From the NCBI GenBank assembly GCA_951799405.1, contig OX637344.1, positions 8,928,001 to 8,992,000 of the forward strand: DNA of 64,000 bases, given 5' to 3'. The translations under genes were made by a program, and so were the position numbers. The stretch comes from Agapetus fuscipes. Its lineage: Eukaryota > Arthropoda > Insecta > Trichoptera > Glossosomatidae. Positions 35,280 through 46,739 of the stretch are shown in pieces; within the stretch, counting starts at the first letter, position 1; the number at the start of each line of letters is the position of its first letter. The notes beneath the pieces are model-generated. The model was given only the letters and a program-made list of their open reading frames with translations. It was not told the origin of the DNA and ran no database searches.

Positions 35280-35400
35280 AAAGTTTCCGTTGAAGATCGC
35301 GCTAAGAGCCCCCCCCCCGCCCTCTCCCCTAATTTTCCTCCCAGTCCACCCCCTCCCCTCGCCACCTTCCGGAAAGGGAATTTTGAGAATTCGCTAATTG
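35280..35400. other. C-rich low-complexity tract
   Basis: A C-run of nine followed by GCCCTCTCCCC, CCTCCCAGTCCACCCCCTCC and CGCCACCTTCCGGAAAGG. Strand-asymmetric pyrimidine tracts of this sort can form unusual structures. No gene. Confidence 0.5.
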
Positions 35401-35544
35401 TGTTGTCATGAATTACCATTTCTTTTAGGTAATTCGTTTCGTGATTGTGTTTTTAAAAATGTTAACTGCCTACGATAAAAAAGGGGATCAAAACAACAAT
35501 AATACTTACCTTTAACAAATTTAGTATAAGCATTACCTGAGAAA

Positions 35545-35690
35545 AATGATTGAAAAGACACTGAATGATAGAGTTCGCAATTATTGGGTGATGAACGAGT
35601 GTGGTATTAAAGAGAAATTAAGTACAAAAAAATCACTATAAGATGGTTTGGGCATCTTGAAAGAATGGATGATGAATGACTATACTCGTA
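35545..35690 (+). pseudogene. LINE-A remnant
   Basis: The plus strand carries the DRVRN ... NECG block and, one frame over, the RWFGHLERMDDE block (AGATGGTTTGGGCATCTTGA). It is frameshifted and truncated on both sides. Confidence 0.55.
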
Positions 35691-35807
35691 TATAAGTTCG
35701 AATAATAAGCAACGTTTGTATTTCTCCAGAAACTACAAAGTTTTTACCATAAATATAGATTGTTCATATTAAAGAAATACAATGAACCACCATTCTATTT
35801 ATTTGTA

Positions 35808-36058
35808 TTCCTTTTCTTATAGGTTGGTATGAGGCTGACCCCATGCTGTGAAAAATGGTTCACTTTGCGAATGTCACCCCTGTTTCAGGGAAGTATGGCA
35901 AAATTGCAGGTTTTATGTGCATTTGAGGTTTTGCATTTTTATTTGTAAGTACATATGAAGCATTTGTAAGCGCGAACTTGCACGTGTATGTTTGTGGGAA
36001 TACATGTTATGTAAATTTTAAATGTAATTACATCTTGGCAACTTAGATTTTAGATTAT
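35808..36058 (+). repeat. R250, full-length copy
   Basis: The head is modified (TTCCTTTTCTTATAGG) with a small deletion in GGCTGACC-CCATGC. Tail TTAGATTTTAGATTA. Confidence 0.85.
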
Positions 36059-36636
36059 ATGTGTAAGAAATATGAATATGGCCATGTCTTGTGATCTTTC
36101 AATTTAATCTCTAGGTACATCATTAGTAGTCACTCGTTTTCGTAGAATTGATTTAAATAAACAATAGACGATTAAATGTCACTTTCAAAGTCTCAGCCAA
36201 AGATTTCTACAATTTTGAATGCTTAATCAAAACATTTTTTGTTTTGTTGAAACCGAATATCAAATGACTCGACAGTACTGAGGGGCTTAGGTTTCTTTAA
36301 TTAACGAAAAAATAAACATCATTGAAATTTAATACCATTGCTTTAGAGTAAATTACTTGTGAGAAATCATCTCCACCTTCGGATAAGATTTTGGAAAATG
36401 CTTTTTTTTGCAAAATGCTAAGAAATATTTTGTTTGTACGTCGCTTTTCTTGCTTGCGGAAGGCTAAAAAAGAAAGTCTTGTTTTGGTATCCATTTATTT
36501 TTTTAATCTTGTTGTTTTGTGTGCGATAAAAAAATAAAGATAATAATTTCAATCCTTTAAATGGTGAGATGCTACATCCTTCTTGTACTTACTCTATCAC
36601 GTGTAAGGGTGGACAGGAACAGATGGAACTCCGAAT

Positions 36637-37088
36637 AAAATCACTGCCTTTGAAATGTGGGTACAGCATTAGACGCCTAAAATCTCTTGGATGGATCGAG
36701 TCAAAAAGACCAGAGCCAAGCTCTTGATGTCTGTGAAAGAGCAAAAATTAGCTCATTTCGGCCAAATAGTGCGAAATATAAAAATGCTTCTACAATTAAT
36801 CACGTATGAAATAATTGAGGTGATACGGGCTTTCAGATCGATGGAAAACATCTGAAATAAACCTTATAAGTTTTGAAGGCTCAAAACCTCCCGCACCACA
36901 ACCCTCCAAAATTCTCTGTCTTGTGTTAGTTCCCTCCATGGGCCACTTACTCCCAGGATCTCTGCGTTAGCCTCAATATTGTCTGCCAACCGTATCTTAA
37001 GACACCCGAATATCTGAATATTTGTCTTCATTCCATTGCACACGTTTCTGGCGGTATCCTTTATTATATTACCCTTCGTCGTCGTCAT
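36637..37088. pseudogene. LINE remnants in convergent orientation
   Basis: The plus frame at 36637-36795 reads KITAFEMW ... PKISWMDRVKK ... QKLAHFGQIVRN, the FEMW/DRV/FGH region of an RTE-like LINE with a stop inside. The minus frame at 36880-37088 reads QIFGCLKIRLADN ... GPWRELTQDREFWR, the final 'RP..RW.D ... W...AQDR..WR' segment of such a LINE. They probably come from different insertions. Confidence 0.5.
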
Positions 37089-37373
37089 TCGTCGTCGAGT
37101 TTCGATTTTCAAAATCAATGCCATCACAGCAGATGAAACACATTCATGCTCTATAGCAAATTAATTTTTGTATATATGCTGCAATGCGGCGAGCTTACGC
37201 GTGTGTGTTTAGAAATGTATGAAAACTTTTAGGAATTAATCTGTTTGTTCATACTAAAAATGTATGGAACAATATTGACATCTAGCGGCAAAACGTAAAA
37301 GTTTTTTTTACATTTTCTTTTATTTCATGCAAATTAAAAATAAAAAAAAAGCCAAATAAAAATGGATTTCAAT

Positions 37374-37443
37374 CTGTAATCTAAGTTGCAAACATATATA
37401 ACATTTGAGATTCATATTACATGCATTCTTACGAGCAGACATG
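37374..37443 (-). repeat. R250 copy interrupted by the 37444-39703 transposon
   Basis: TGTAATCTAAGTTGCAAAC to GCAGACATG, then the transposon end. The following R250 bases TGTATAAGTTC resume at 39704. Confidence 0.8.
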
Positions 37444-37909
37444 TCGTCATGCCAATACTTATTTCCGCCATATCCACTTTTCACTTTTTTTGAGTTATGA
37501 TATGGGTTGGTGTCTTGAGACTATACTTTACCCGAATCCGTGAAAATTTTTGAAAAAAGTCATAAACTGACAATTTTTTCAGTGCACATTTCCTCCATAT
37601 CCAAGAGTTTTGAAATATAGTTGGTACTTAAATCCGCCATATCCATTGCGAGCGTTTCAACCAATCACGTTCGCCCAAACTCCCCACTATCGATGGAACA
37701 TACTGTGCCCAATATGTTGGTCTCGGATTTGGCTGTGGTGCTGTGAACAATATATATTTCTCCTCTAAAATAGGGAATTGTAATTTCACCGTTTACATCA
37801 AAATACGTAACATACAAATTGAGAAAGCATACAAATAGTGTCAATAAAATGAAAATAATAATTACTGGATATACGTATTATGTTTAATACATATTTTTTC
37901 AATAAATAT

Positions 37910-38032
37910 TAAAACAATGTTTCTTTCACACAAATTGATAATAATTATCGAACGTTTTTGCTTACTGAGTAGACATTTTTTTCTAAACGTTCGATAATTA
38001 TTATCAATTTGTGTGAAAGAAACCTTGTTTTT
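37910..38032. repeat. Long hairpin inside the TIR transposon
   Basis: Arms 37919-37957 and 37985-38023 are perfectly complementary over 39 bp. They extend to 48 bp with one mismatch (37910-37957 / 37985-38032), with a 27-bp loop. Confidence 0.9.
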
Positions 38033-39018
38033 AACATTTATAATAATGAATTTTCACTGTGTTTATACACAAACACTGAATTTATATTTTTTAATATTAG
38101 CAAACTTTATTGGAAAATCATAATAGGGTATTTGCGATAGTGAGGAATATGATAAAAAGTATATTATTTTGATAGATTTCGAAAAATCAAATAATAATAA
38201 GTTGATTTGAAGTCGAAAATATTTTTTTTCGATTTTGTATTTAAAAAAGAAAATATAGAAATTTGGACAAGTTTTTAAACGGATATGAGATCTGCTTTTT
38301 CTATTTCCGGTGCTGTGACGTCATATGTTGACGTCACTTTCTTTTATTGACATTCCATACTCTGTTGACATGTGTTGTTGACAACAGAAACAAATGAAAA
38401 CAACATAAATAAATGAAATGTTTTTAAAGAAACACACAAACTTGTTGAAAAATAACAGCCTCAACGGTGTAAACATTAAAAAGCGATGTTTGAATTACAT
38501 GAATGTGAGGGCTGTCAGTTGACACGGCGTTGTTTACAAGACCGTGACGTCACGCGAGAAAATTTCATCTAGTAGCGTTTAGGCGCGAAAATTCAAAAAT
38601 CGATTTTAAAATGCTTATAACTTTGCAAAAAATACAACTAAAATTAAAATTCAAGAAGTTTTGGGCTAATAAAGCATAAACGAATTTAAATCACAAAAAA
38701 AAGAAAAATGTGAAAATACCCTATTATCAAAAAACGCTAAGAGTAATTATTGACTGTGAATTCAATTGGATTGCTTTTTTAAATTTGAATTTGTATTTGC
38801 CATTTATTTTGTTTTTTGATACTTTATTTCATCTTCATCGGTTTATTTATATTTTATTGAATACTACGTGCACAGCATTTTTGATGCCGGCTTACGATCG
38901 GGCCGAACTTGAGCGCATTGTTTGTTTATCTGTCAATCAACACGAGTATCGAATTGGTTCAAGCTTTTTCTTAAGTAAATTGATTGTAATTGTCAAAAAA
39001 AACATTTAAATCGGTGAC

Positions 39019-39144
39019 ATGGAAAATGTTGAGTGTGTTTATTCGCCAGAATCATCTCCGGCACCTAATGTTAATGATATCAAATCCATGTTGAAGTTTA
39101 TGCCTCCCGTAGATGCAGATTTTTATATTGCATTGGGGATTTAG
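39019..39144 (+). CDS. Small ORF, 41 codons, unknown
   Basis: ATG at 39019, stop TAG at 39142-39144. The peptide begins MENVECVYSPESSPAPNVND and ends MPPVDADFYIALGI. It looks more protein-like than the surrounding AT-rich frames and could be the first exon or a fragment of a transposon protein. Context AAAT-CGGTGACATGG is a plausible start. Downstream AATAAA words are present. No family was recognised. Confidence 0.3.
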   Translation: MENVECVYSPESSPAPNVNDIKSMLKFMPPVDADFYIALGI

Positions 39145-39712
39145 GTTTTTAGGCTTAATTTTTAAATTTTAAGCAAGATCTTGCAAGTAGGTATTATGTT
39201 CATAGCTAATAGTCTAGCATTAAGTAAAAAAATAACTTTAAAAAAGTACAACAGAACAAATTAATTATTGTACTATAATAAAGCACTGTATTTCTAATGT
39301 TATGTATTTTTTTTTTTTTATAAAAATAAAGGTTCTTAAATATGTTTTGAGTGTTTTTCTTTCTTAAAACTCAGTAATGGAGAAGAAATGCTCTGAAAAA
39401 GATGCTTTATTGGTAAAATTAATACAAAAATGGATATGGAGGAAATAAGTATTAACAAAATAGCCACTTTTGCTCTAACATTTGCTCCATATCCAAGTGA
39501 AGGTACCTCATTTTGGTGTGACCCAGTACTCATTTTTTTTTTTAAATTTTTTTATACATTATTAGATCAATACTTAATTTATTTCAATTAAAAAAAAGCT
39601 AATAACTTTAAAAACGAAAGAGTTATTAGCATTTTAACTTCAAACGCGTTTTTCTCTGAATGAGAAAAAGTGGATATGGCGGAAATAAGTATTGACATGA
39701 CGATGTATAAGT

Positions 39713-42576
39713 TCTAATCTAATCTAATCTAAGCTGCAAAGATATATATCATTTAAGATTTATATTAAATGCATTCCCACAAGCAGATATGTATAAGTTC
39801 CCGCTTACATATGCTGCATGTGTACTTACAACATAACAGCCCATTCCAAATGAACATAAGCCCTGCAACTCTTGCCAACCTTCCCTGAAACAAAGGTGAA
39901 TTTGCAAAGTAAACCATTTTTTAAAGTATGGGTGGTCAGCCTCATACCAACCTATAAGTCAAGAAAATTATTTTGTGTATTTCTTTACATAATCTAAGTT
40001 GCAAAGATACATACCATTTAAGATTCATATTAAATGCATTCCCACACGCAGACAGGTACAATTAGTTCACGCTTACAAATGCCCAATGTGGACTTGCAAA
40101 ATAAAAAAACTAATCTCAAATGAACATAAGCCCTGCAACTTTTGCCGACTTTTCCTCAAACAGAGATACAATTTGCATGGTAAACCATTGCTTACAGTAT
40201 GGGTGGTCAGCCACATACTAACCTTTTAGTCAAGGAAATTATTTTGTTTAGTTCTATAATCTAAGTTGCAAAGATACATACCATTTGAGATTCATATTAA
40301 ATGCATTCCCACAAGCAGACAGGTACAAGTTCACGCTTACAAATGCCCAATGTGGACTTGCAAAATAAAAAAAACTAATCTCAAATGAACATAAGCCCTG
40401 CAGCTCTTGCCGACTTTTCCTCAAACAGAGATAAAATTTGCATTGTGAACCATTGCTTACAGTATGGGTGGTCAGCCACATACTAACCTTTTAGTCAAGG
40501 AAATTATTTTGTTTAGTTCATTAATCTAAGTTGCAAAGATACATACCATTTGAGATTCATATTAAATGCATTCCCACAAGCAGACAGGTATAAGTTCGCG
40601 CTTACAAATGCCCCATGTGGACTTATAAAATAAAAAACTAATCTCAAATGAACATAAGCCCTGCAACTCTTGCCGACTTTTCCTCAAACAGAGATAAAAT
40701 TTTCATTGTAAACCATTCTTACAGTATGGGTGGTCAGCCACATACTAACCTATAAGTCAAGGAAATTATTTTATTAAGTTCTATAATCTAAGTTGCAAAG
40801 ATACATACCATTTGAGATTCATATTAAATGCATTCCCACAAGCAGACAGGTATAAGTTCGCGCTTACAAATGCCCCATGTGGACTTATAAAATAAAAAAC
40901 TAATCTCAAATGAACATAAGCCCTGCAACTCTTGCCGACTTTTCCTCAAACAGAGATAAAATTTTCATTGTAAACCATTCTTACAGTATGGGTGGTCAGC
41001 CACATACTAACCTATAAGTCAAGGAAATTATTTTATTAAGTTCTATAATCTAAGTTGCAAAGATACATACCATTTGAGATTCATATTAAATGCATTCCCA
41101 CACGCAGACAGGTACAAGTTCACGCTTACAAATGCCCAATGTGGACTTGCAAAATAAAAAAAACTAATCTCAAATGAACATAAGCCCTGCAACTTTTGCC
41201 GACTTTTCCTCAAACAGAGATAAAATTTGCATGGTAAACCATTGCTTACAGTATGGGTGGTCAGCCACATACTAACCTTTTAGTCAAGGAAATTATTTTG
41301 TTTAGCTCTATAATCTAAGTTGCAAAAATACATACCATTTGAGATTCATATTAAATGCATTCCCACAAGCAGACAGGTACAAGTTCACGCTTACAAATGC
41401 CCAATGTGGACTTGCAAAATAAAAAAAACTAATCTCAAATGAACATAAGCCCTGCAACTCTTGCCGACTTTTCCTCAAACAGAGATAAAATTTGCATTGT
41501 GAACCATTGCTTACAGTATGGGTGGTCAGCCACATACTAACCTTTTAGTCAAGGAAATTATTTTGTTTAGTTCATTAATCTAAGTTGCAAAGATACATAC
41601 CATTTGAGATTCATATTAAATGCATTCCTACAAGCAGACAGGTATAAGTTCGCGCTTACAAATGCCCCATGTGGACTTATAAAATAAAAAACTAATCTCA
41701 AATGAACATAAGCCCTGCAACTCTTGCCGACTTTTCCTCAAACAGAGATAAAATTTGCATTGTGAACCATTGCTTACAGTATGGGTGGTCAGCCACATAC
41801 TAACCTTTTAGTCAAGGAAATTATTTTGTTTAGTTCTTTAATCTAAGTTGCAAAGATACATACCATTTGAGATTCATATTAAATGCATTCCCACAAGCAG
41901 ACAGGTATAAGTTCGCGCTTACAAATGCCCCATGTGGACTTATAAAATAAAAAACTAATCTCAAATGAACATAAGCCCTGCAACTCTTGCCGACTTTTCC
42001 TCAAACAGAGATAAAATTTTCATTGTAAACCATTCTTACAGTATGGGTGGTCAGCCACATACTAACCTATAAGTCAAGGAAATTATTTTATTAAGTTCTA
42101 TAATCTAAGTTGCAAAGATACATACCATTTGAGATTCATATTAAATGCATTCCCACAAGCAGACAGGTATAAGTTCGCGCTTACAAATGCCCCATGTGGA
42201 CTTATAAAATAAAAAACTAATCTCAAATGAACATAAGCCCTGCAACTCTTGCCGACTTTTCCTCAAACAGAGATAAAATTTTCATGGTAAACCATTCTTA
42301 CAGTATGGGTGGTCAGCCACATACTAACCTATAAGTCAAGGAAATTATTTTGTTAAGTTCTATAATCTAAGTTGCAAAGATACATACCAATCGAGATTCA
42401 TATTAAATGCATTCCCACAAGCAGACATTTATAAGTTCGCGCTTACACATAATGCATGTTAACTTACAACATAAAAACCCAATCTCAAATTAATATAAGC
42501 CCTGCAACTCTTGCCAATCTTCCCTGAAACACAGCTGAAATCTTCAAAGTGAACCATTTTTTAAACTATGGGTGGT
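39713..42576 (-). repeat. Tandem array of 11 R250 units
   Basis: Unit starts (AATCTAAG) are at about 39717, 39991, 40258, 40523, 40785, 41047, 41312, 41577, 41840, 42102 and 42364, with spacing 262-267 bp. Units are joined by a GTCAAGGAAATTATTTTRTT linker. The last unit breaks off at GGGTGGTCG. Units 2-5 and 6-9 share type order (two units with GCCCAATGTGGACTTGC, then two with GCCCCATGTGGACTTAT), giving a higher-order period of 1054-1056 bp. The first and last units are diverged, as is usual at array edges. Confidence 0.92.
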
Positions 42577-42659
42577 CGATTTTCTTTTACAAAGGCTGCA
42601 TGTTTTTATTTTACATGTTTTCCGAATTTTAACGCGAGGAAACTATGCGCAATATACAC

Positions 42660-42715
42660 ATTCACCAAATGTTAAGGGGTTGGGCTGCGTAGCAGCCAGG
42701 GGCAACGCCCCTAGT
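42660..42715. repeat. Two adjacent perfect hairpins ending CTAGT; Helitron-like 3' end candidate
   Basis: GGCTGC-GTA-GCAGCC (42683-42697) is followed at once by AGGGGC-AAC-GCCCCT (42698-42712), then AGT, so the sequence reads CTAG|T. Helitrons end in a GC-rich hairpin shortly before CTRR and insert at AT sites. Here the hairpin overlaps the CTAG. No Helitron 5' end or Rep/helicase was found. Confidence 0.35.
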
Positions 42716-43365
42716 CGATAAATAATTGTTTAAAACGACTGCTTGTGATAAGGAGATAATAATAAAGACGAAAAGGAAACATGCTTTGAAACCATTTTGT
42801 TCGATATAAAAAAAAACAATGGATTAGAGACGTATAAACCATACAAAAAAAAATACTGTCTATTTTTCTTTAATTTCCACAATAAAACTGAAAATTTCAT
42901 TTCCACAAACGGAAGGTAGAAACCTGTATATTCCAGTCTCTCAAGTATGAATTTTTACGTTCAAGCTCAACCATAGATTCATCGAAAAAAAATATAGAAA
43001 CCAAAACTCTCACTATTAGCGCTGTTCTACATTCTGTACATTTTATTCGGTAAAACGCTATGGTTTAGATACAGTCATATAAAGCAGAAACGTATGTCGC
43101 TCTGTATGAACTGAAACTTCCATACGATTCTTCACGCTTCCTGGATTTGCATTTTAATTGACGCTAACTAAAACACACACACACACAGCCACACACACAT
43201 ACAAGCCTCGTTTTAATTTAATATTTTGAGAGATGTGGCGTCTATTTTACTAATGGTTTATGTGAATACAAAATCCTTTATGTTTGTTATTTTGCAGCTT
43301 TTGTGGGTAAAAGTTGCCAGTATAATAAATTGACTGCACTATTTTTGGTCTAGTCTTTTTGTAAT
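42716..43365. other. AT-rich stretch with a short (AC)n run
   Basis: (AC)n at about 43172-43200. No gene. Confidence 0.5.
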
Positions 43366-43565
43366 GTTCACAATCATCAGTTGGTAAAATGCTTGCTTGT
43401 CATGCCAGATGGCTACGGTTCGATCCCCACCAAGGGAGTCATAGATCAACTTCTCACCGTGTTGGGACACGTTCCCGCACCCCGCATGGGTCCCGTTGTC
43501 GCACCCCGCATGGGTCACGCTTGACGTATTGATTGTTGTGCGAAATCTACCAGTTTTTATTTTCA
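43366..43565 (+). repeat. SINE-1, head-containing copy with short internal tandem
   Basis: A-box-like ATCAGTTGGTAAAATGC, CATGCCAG, B box GGTTCGATCCCC, then CCAAGGGAGTCATAG. CGCACCCCGCATGGGTC is present twice in tandem near 43476-43515. Confidence 0.6.
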
Positions 43566-43660
43566 TTTTAGGCTTAAAAATGATACGTTTGGGGTGGATC
43601 GAGCTTTAGCCACCTGGCATCGACTACAAGTATTATATCGACTAAGCCATCGTCCATCTA

Positions 43661-43893
43661 AAATAATCTAATCTCAAAAATATACTGACATTTAAAACTT
43701 ATGTTTAATGCATGCCTACATGCTGACACTTGTTAGTTCACGCTTACACATGCTGCATTTTTATTTTTTTTAAAACTTCACATGTTTATAAAATTTGCTA
43801 CCCCTGCCGCCTTTCCCTGAAACCAAGGTGGCATTGGCAAAAGTGAACAAAGTTTTAAAGCATCATCATACCAACCCATTAATAATGGAACGT
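43661..43893 (-). repeat. R250, old diverged copy
   Basis: TAATCTAATCTCAAAAATATACTG, CATGCCTACATGCTGACAC, TTTCCCTGAAACCAAGG and a head reduced to CATACCAACCCATTAATAATGGAA. Confidence 0.65.
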
Positions 43894-44306
43894 GACCATG
43901 GACGTGATGAATGTGACAAAGGTTAAAAACACATTTTGAAAATAAGAAAAAGAATAAAAATAGCATTATCCACCCCGAGTGGGACAACATACTTTCTGTC
44001 ACAGCAACAGTCACAAATCTCTAGTTTTACTTCTCACTTCGCGTATAAACAGCCGACAGCATTATCCCCGAAAACTTTTCGATATCAGCCTCATTGTTTT
44101 AAGCACCACAATGGCGGCTTTATTATAACACTACAAGAGCGCAAAACACGTAAGGGTAGAGAAACTCTGCCCGACATCGTAGCAGCAGAGTGCTAATCCC
44201 TCAGCTCGCTCTCGGCAACGCACGCCCTGAAGAGAAAGCTAATCTAAGGCAGTTGTTCCCAAGCTTTGAGCTGTAAACACCTACATAATTATGTAGGTAT
44301 ACATAT
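43894..44306. other. Stretch without recognised gene
   Basis: The plus frame 43936-44196 is open for 86 codons but AT-biased at the start and unrecognised. Unique GC-richer sequence lies at 44110-44240. Confidence 0.35.
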
Positions 44307-44594
44307 CCTTGACTTATAGGTTGGTATCATGTTGACACTCTAATCTAATCTAATCTAAGCTGCAAAGATATATATCATTTAAGATTTATATTATGTGCAT
44401 TCCCATAAGCAGACATGTATAATTTCGCGCCAACACATGCCGCATGTGGATCTACAATATAAAAACACAATCTCAAATGAACATAAGCCCTGCAACTCTT
44501 GCCGTCCTTCCCTGAAACAGGGGTGACATTGGCAAAGTGAACCATTTTTTACAGTATGGGTGGTCAGCCGCATACCAACCTATAAGTCAAGGAA
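44307..44594 (-). repeat. R250: head scrap (+) and full-length copy (-)
   Basis: 44307-44338 is a plus-orientation head only (TCCTTGACTTATAGGTTGGTA). 44339-44594 is a full minus copy with (TCTAA)n tail and intact head. Confidence 0.85.
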
Positions 44595-44699
44595 CATACA
44601 TCACAAATTACATTTTTTAAATCGATAAATAATAATATAAACATGGACATTAAAAAAAACTAAATCATAAAACCAATTTCACTTTAATAAACCCTAGCC

Positions 44700-45072
44700 G
44701 CCAATATTACAGATCAACCGCCATATCTTTCTATCCTTGCATACTTCTTTCATTTCCTCCAGTCATAACCTTCTTCATACAGGCTCTTCTTTTCTTATGA
44801 CTCTGGATATTCCATTCATTCGCAATTTCGGATATTTGGTCCATCCATACCTTTCTCGGTCTTCCTCTACCACGACATCCATCTATTCTACCAACATATA
44901 CTTTCTTCGTCAGTCTTTCCTCATTCATTCTCTCTATATGCCCAAACCATCTTAACAAACTTCTTTTCATCTTCACTTTTACACTTTCTCTTGCACCACA
45001 TTCTTCTCTTACAAAATCATTCCTCACCCTGTCACTCCATTTTTTCCCAATCATACTTCTTAGAAAGTCCAT
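44700..45072 (-). pseudogene. LINE-A RT C-terminus
   Basis: The minus frame MDFLRSMIGKKWSDRVRND, LLRWFGHIERMNEERLTKK, RGRGRPRKVWMDQI, SHKKRRACMKKVMT is the cleanest LINE-A end in the window. A small deletion after KKVMT shifts the frame, so the last codons before the family stop are in another frame. It extends ~10 codons further 5' than the 12.9-kb copy. Confidence 0.75.
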
Positions 45073-45148
45073 TTCAACACTGTTTCGGTAAAGTTGCTGG
45101 TATGTTCAACGGGTTAAGGCGTTGGCACTGGAATTTGCGTTAGTGAAG

Positions 45149-45406
45149 TTCCTTGACTTATAGGTTGGTATGCGGCTGACCACCCATGCTGTAAAAATGG
45201 TTCACTTTGCCAATGTCACCCCTGTCTCAGGGAAGGACGGCAAGAGTTGCAGGGTGTATGTCCATTTGAGATTTGGTTTTTATATTGTAGGTTCACATGA
45301 GGCATGTGCAAGCGCAAACTTGTACGTGTCTGGTTGTGAGAATGCATGTAATGTGAATCTCCAATGTAACATATCTTTGCAACTTAGATTAGATTGGATT
45401 AGATTA
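45149..45406 (+). repeat. R250, full-length copy
   Basis: Head TTCCTTGACTTATAGG at 45149, (TTAGA)n tail with one ATTGG variant. Confidence 0.9.
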
Positions 45407-45740
45407 AACAATCGCAAGTTCGAACCGTGTCTGCGCCGTGCCCTATCGACAATAACTCTGACCCAGGTTTTGTCATTGGGTAATTAGAAATTAATATGAT
45501 TAATTAAAATATAAAAAATATAATTCTATATCATTTTTTAATGTTAAAACAGCTTGTTTTTGGCCAGGCATGATAACTAAATGAATTGCATTCCTCTTCA
45601 CAAATCTATTTAAAAAAAGCGTCACGTAAGCTAGGGGCGTATTATTCTCAAATTTAGAATTGGGTTTTTGGGTAGATGCATCATGTGTAAGCGCGAACTT
45701 GCATGAGTGTGCGTATTTACAGTAAATCTTAACTTTCAAT
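45407..45740 (+). repeat. SINE scrap and degenerate R250 fragment
   Basis: 45407-45490 (AAGTTCGAACC ... TGTCATTGGGTAATTA) resembles 13655-13735 and looks like part of another tRNA-derived SINE. 45655-45735 carries TTAGAATTGGGTTTTTGGG, ATCATGTGTAAGCGCGAACT and AGTAAATCTT from R250. Confidence 0.4.
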
Positions 45741-46739
45741 TTAAAAATACATTTGCACGTAAAATATAAATTATGAGACCATGTAAATCAAGAGAAGAAA
45801 CCTTGTTTTTTTATTCACAATTCATATTTATTTGTTCCTTTGATGTTTAACTAGCCTCTTGGTCTTAGCTTTGACAAAAAACATCCTTTCTTAGTATGCA
45901 TGAAATAACTGATAATTAATCACAATTATCAACGCAAATTGTATCTGCTTAATCTTAAAATTCAGTTCCTTGAAAAACTTATAGCTTACTATTGGTACTT
46001 TATCTTCGCTTCATTTATTTATCTATTTATTTACGCAGTGATGGGAAATTACTAATTGTTTTTGCTAGAGGTAAGAAGGCTTGACATTGAGGTTCACATC
46101 CCATGCGTTGGGAACAACTGGTCTACCGGGTACATGCCAGCCAATGGACGTCTTGTCCTATTCATAAAGTTGACGCGTGAGGAATTATATTATTCAAGAA
46201 CAGGGAATATTGTTGTTCTGACTTGACTTTGGAGGTTCAGGTCGGAAGTTTCTGAAACACGGACAGCGGAATTATCATCTAAAACAGAAGAGGTATCGTG
46301 TCTTATATTATGTTTAATTTTTAGTAGGTTGCTCATTTGAAAGACTGCCCGATTTCAGAACCCACGACCTTTGAAAAAATATTTTGAGAATTATTAATTT
46401 ACAGCATTATAGACATCTAGCGCCAGATGGATCAATTTTTTTGTGCTCGCTACAAGCTAATGTCAAAATTTATGTAGGTATATTTGTTGGCTCATTGTTA
46501 TTTTTTAATAACATCAACATCTTTATTTATGGTAAAAACGTTATACTTTCTGGAGAGATACAAACCATCCCCTAAGTGCTTGGTTGTCTTATGTTCATCA
46601 GAGATAATTTCACATGAGCAATATTTGCATGTGCACTGTGCAGTGAACAAATGTGTCTTATGTAAACTGGAACCGGATTGTAAAAATAGTTTAAACAACT
46701 CTCATATTATCTGTTTAACGTTTTTTCTTAGATCAGATT
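45741..46739. other. AT-rich stretch without gene
   Basis: No repeat partner and no credible ORF. A GACATCTAGCGCCAGATGG block at 46411-46430 resembles GACATCTAGCGGCAAAACG at 37269, an isolated shared word. Confidence 0.4.

Larger units (their letters stand above)
37444..39703. mobile_element. 2.26-kb TIR transposon, apparently non-autonomous
   Basis: 38-bp terminal inverted repeats with one mismatch (TCGTCATG.CAATACTTATTT...). The insertion splits an R250 copy, leaving TG on each side, so the empty site can be read directly. TCCGCCATATCCA-like motifs recur three times near the left end and three times, inverted, near the right end. Internal features are a hairpin (37910-38032) and a 41-codon ORF (39019-39144). 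No transposase frame is seen. I do not recognise the superfamily. Confidence 0.8.

Noticed and set aside
38710..39009. 99-codon plus frame as transposase
   Set aside because: Low-complexity Phe/Leu-rich translation; no catalytic motif.
40254..41535. Three near-identical 75-codon minus ORFs as a small gene family
   Set aside because: They are the same frame in successive units of the R250 tandem array, not separate genes.
39713..42576. CRISPR-like or centromeric array
   Set aside because: Units are ~263 bp without unique spacers and are copies of a dispersed retroposon. No evidence for centromere function at 11 units.
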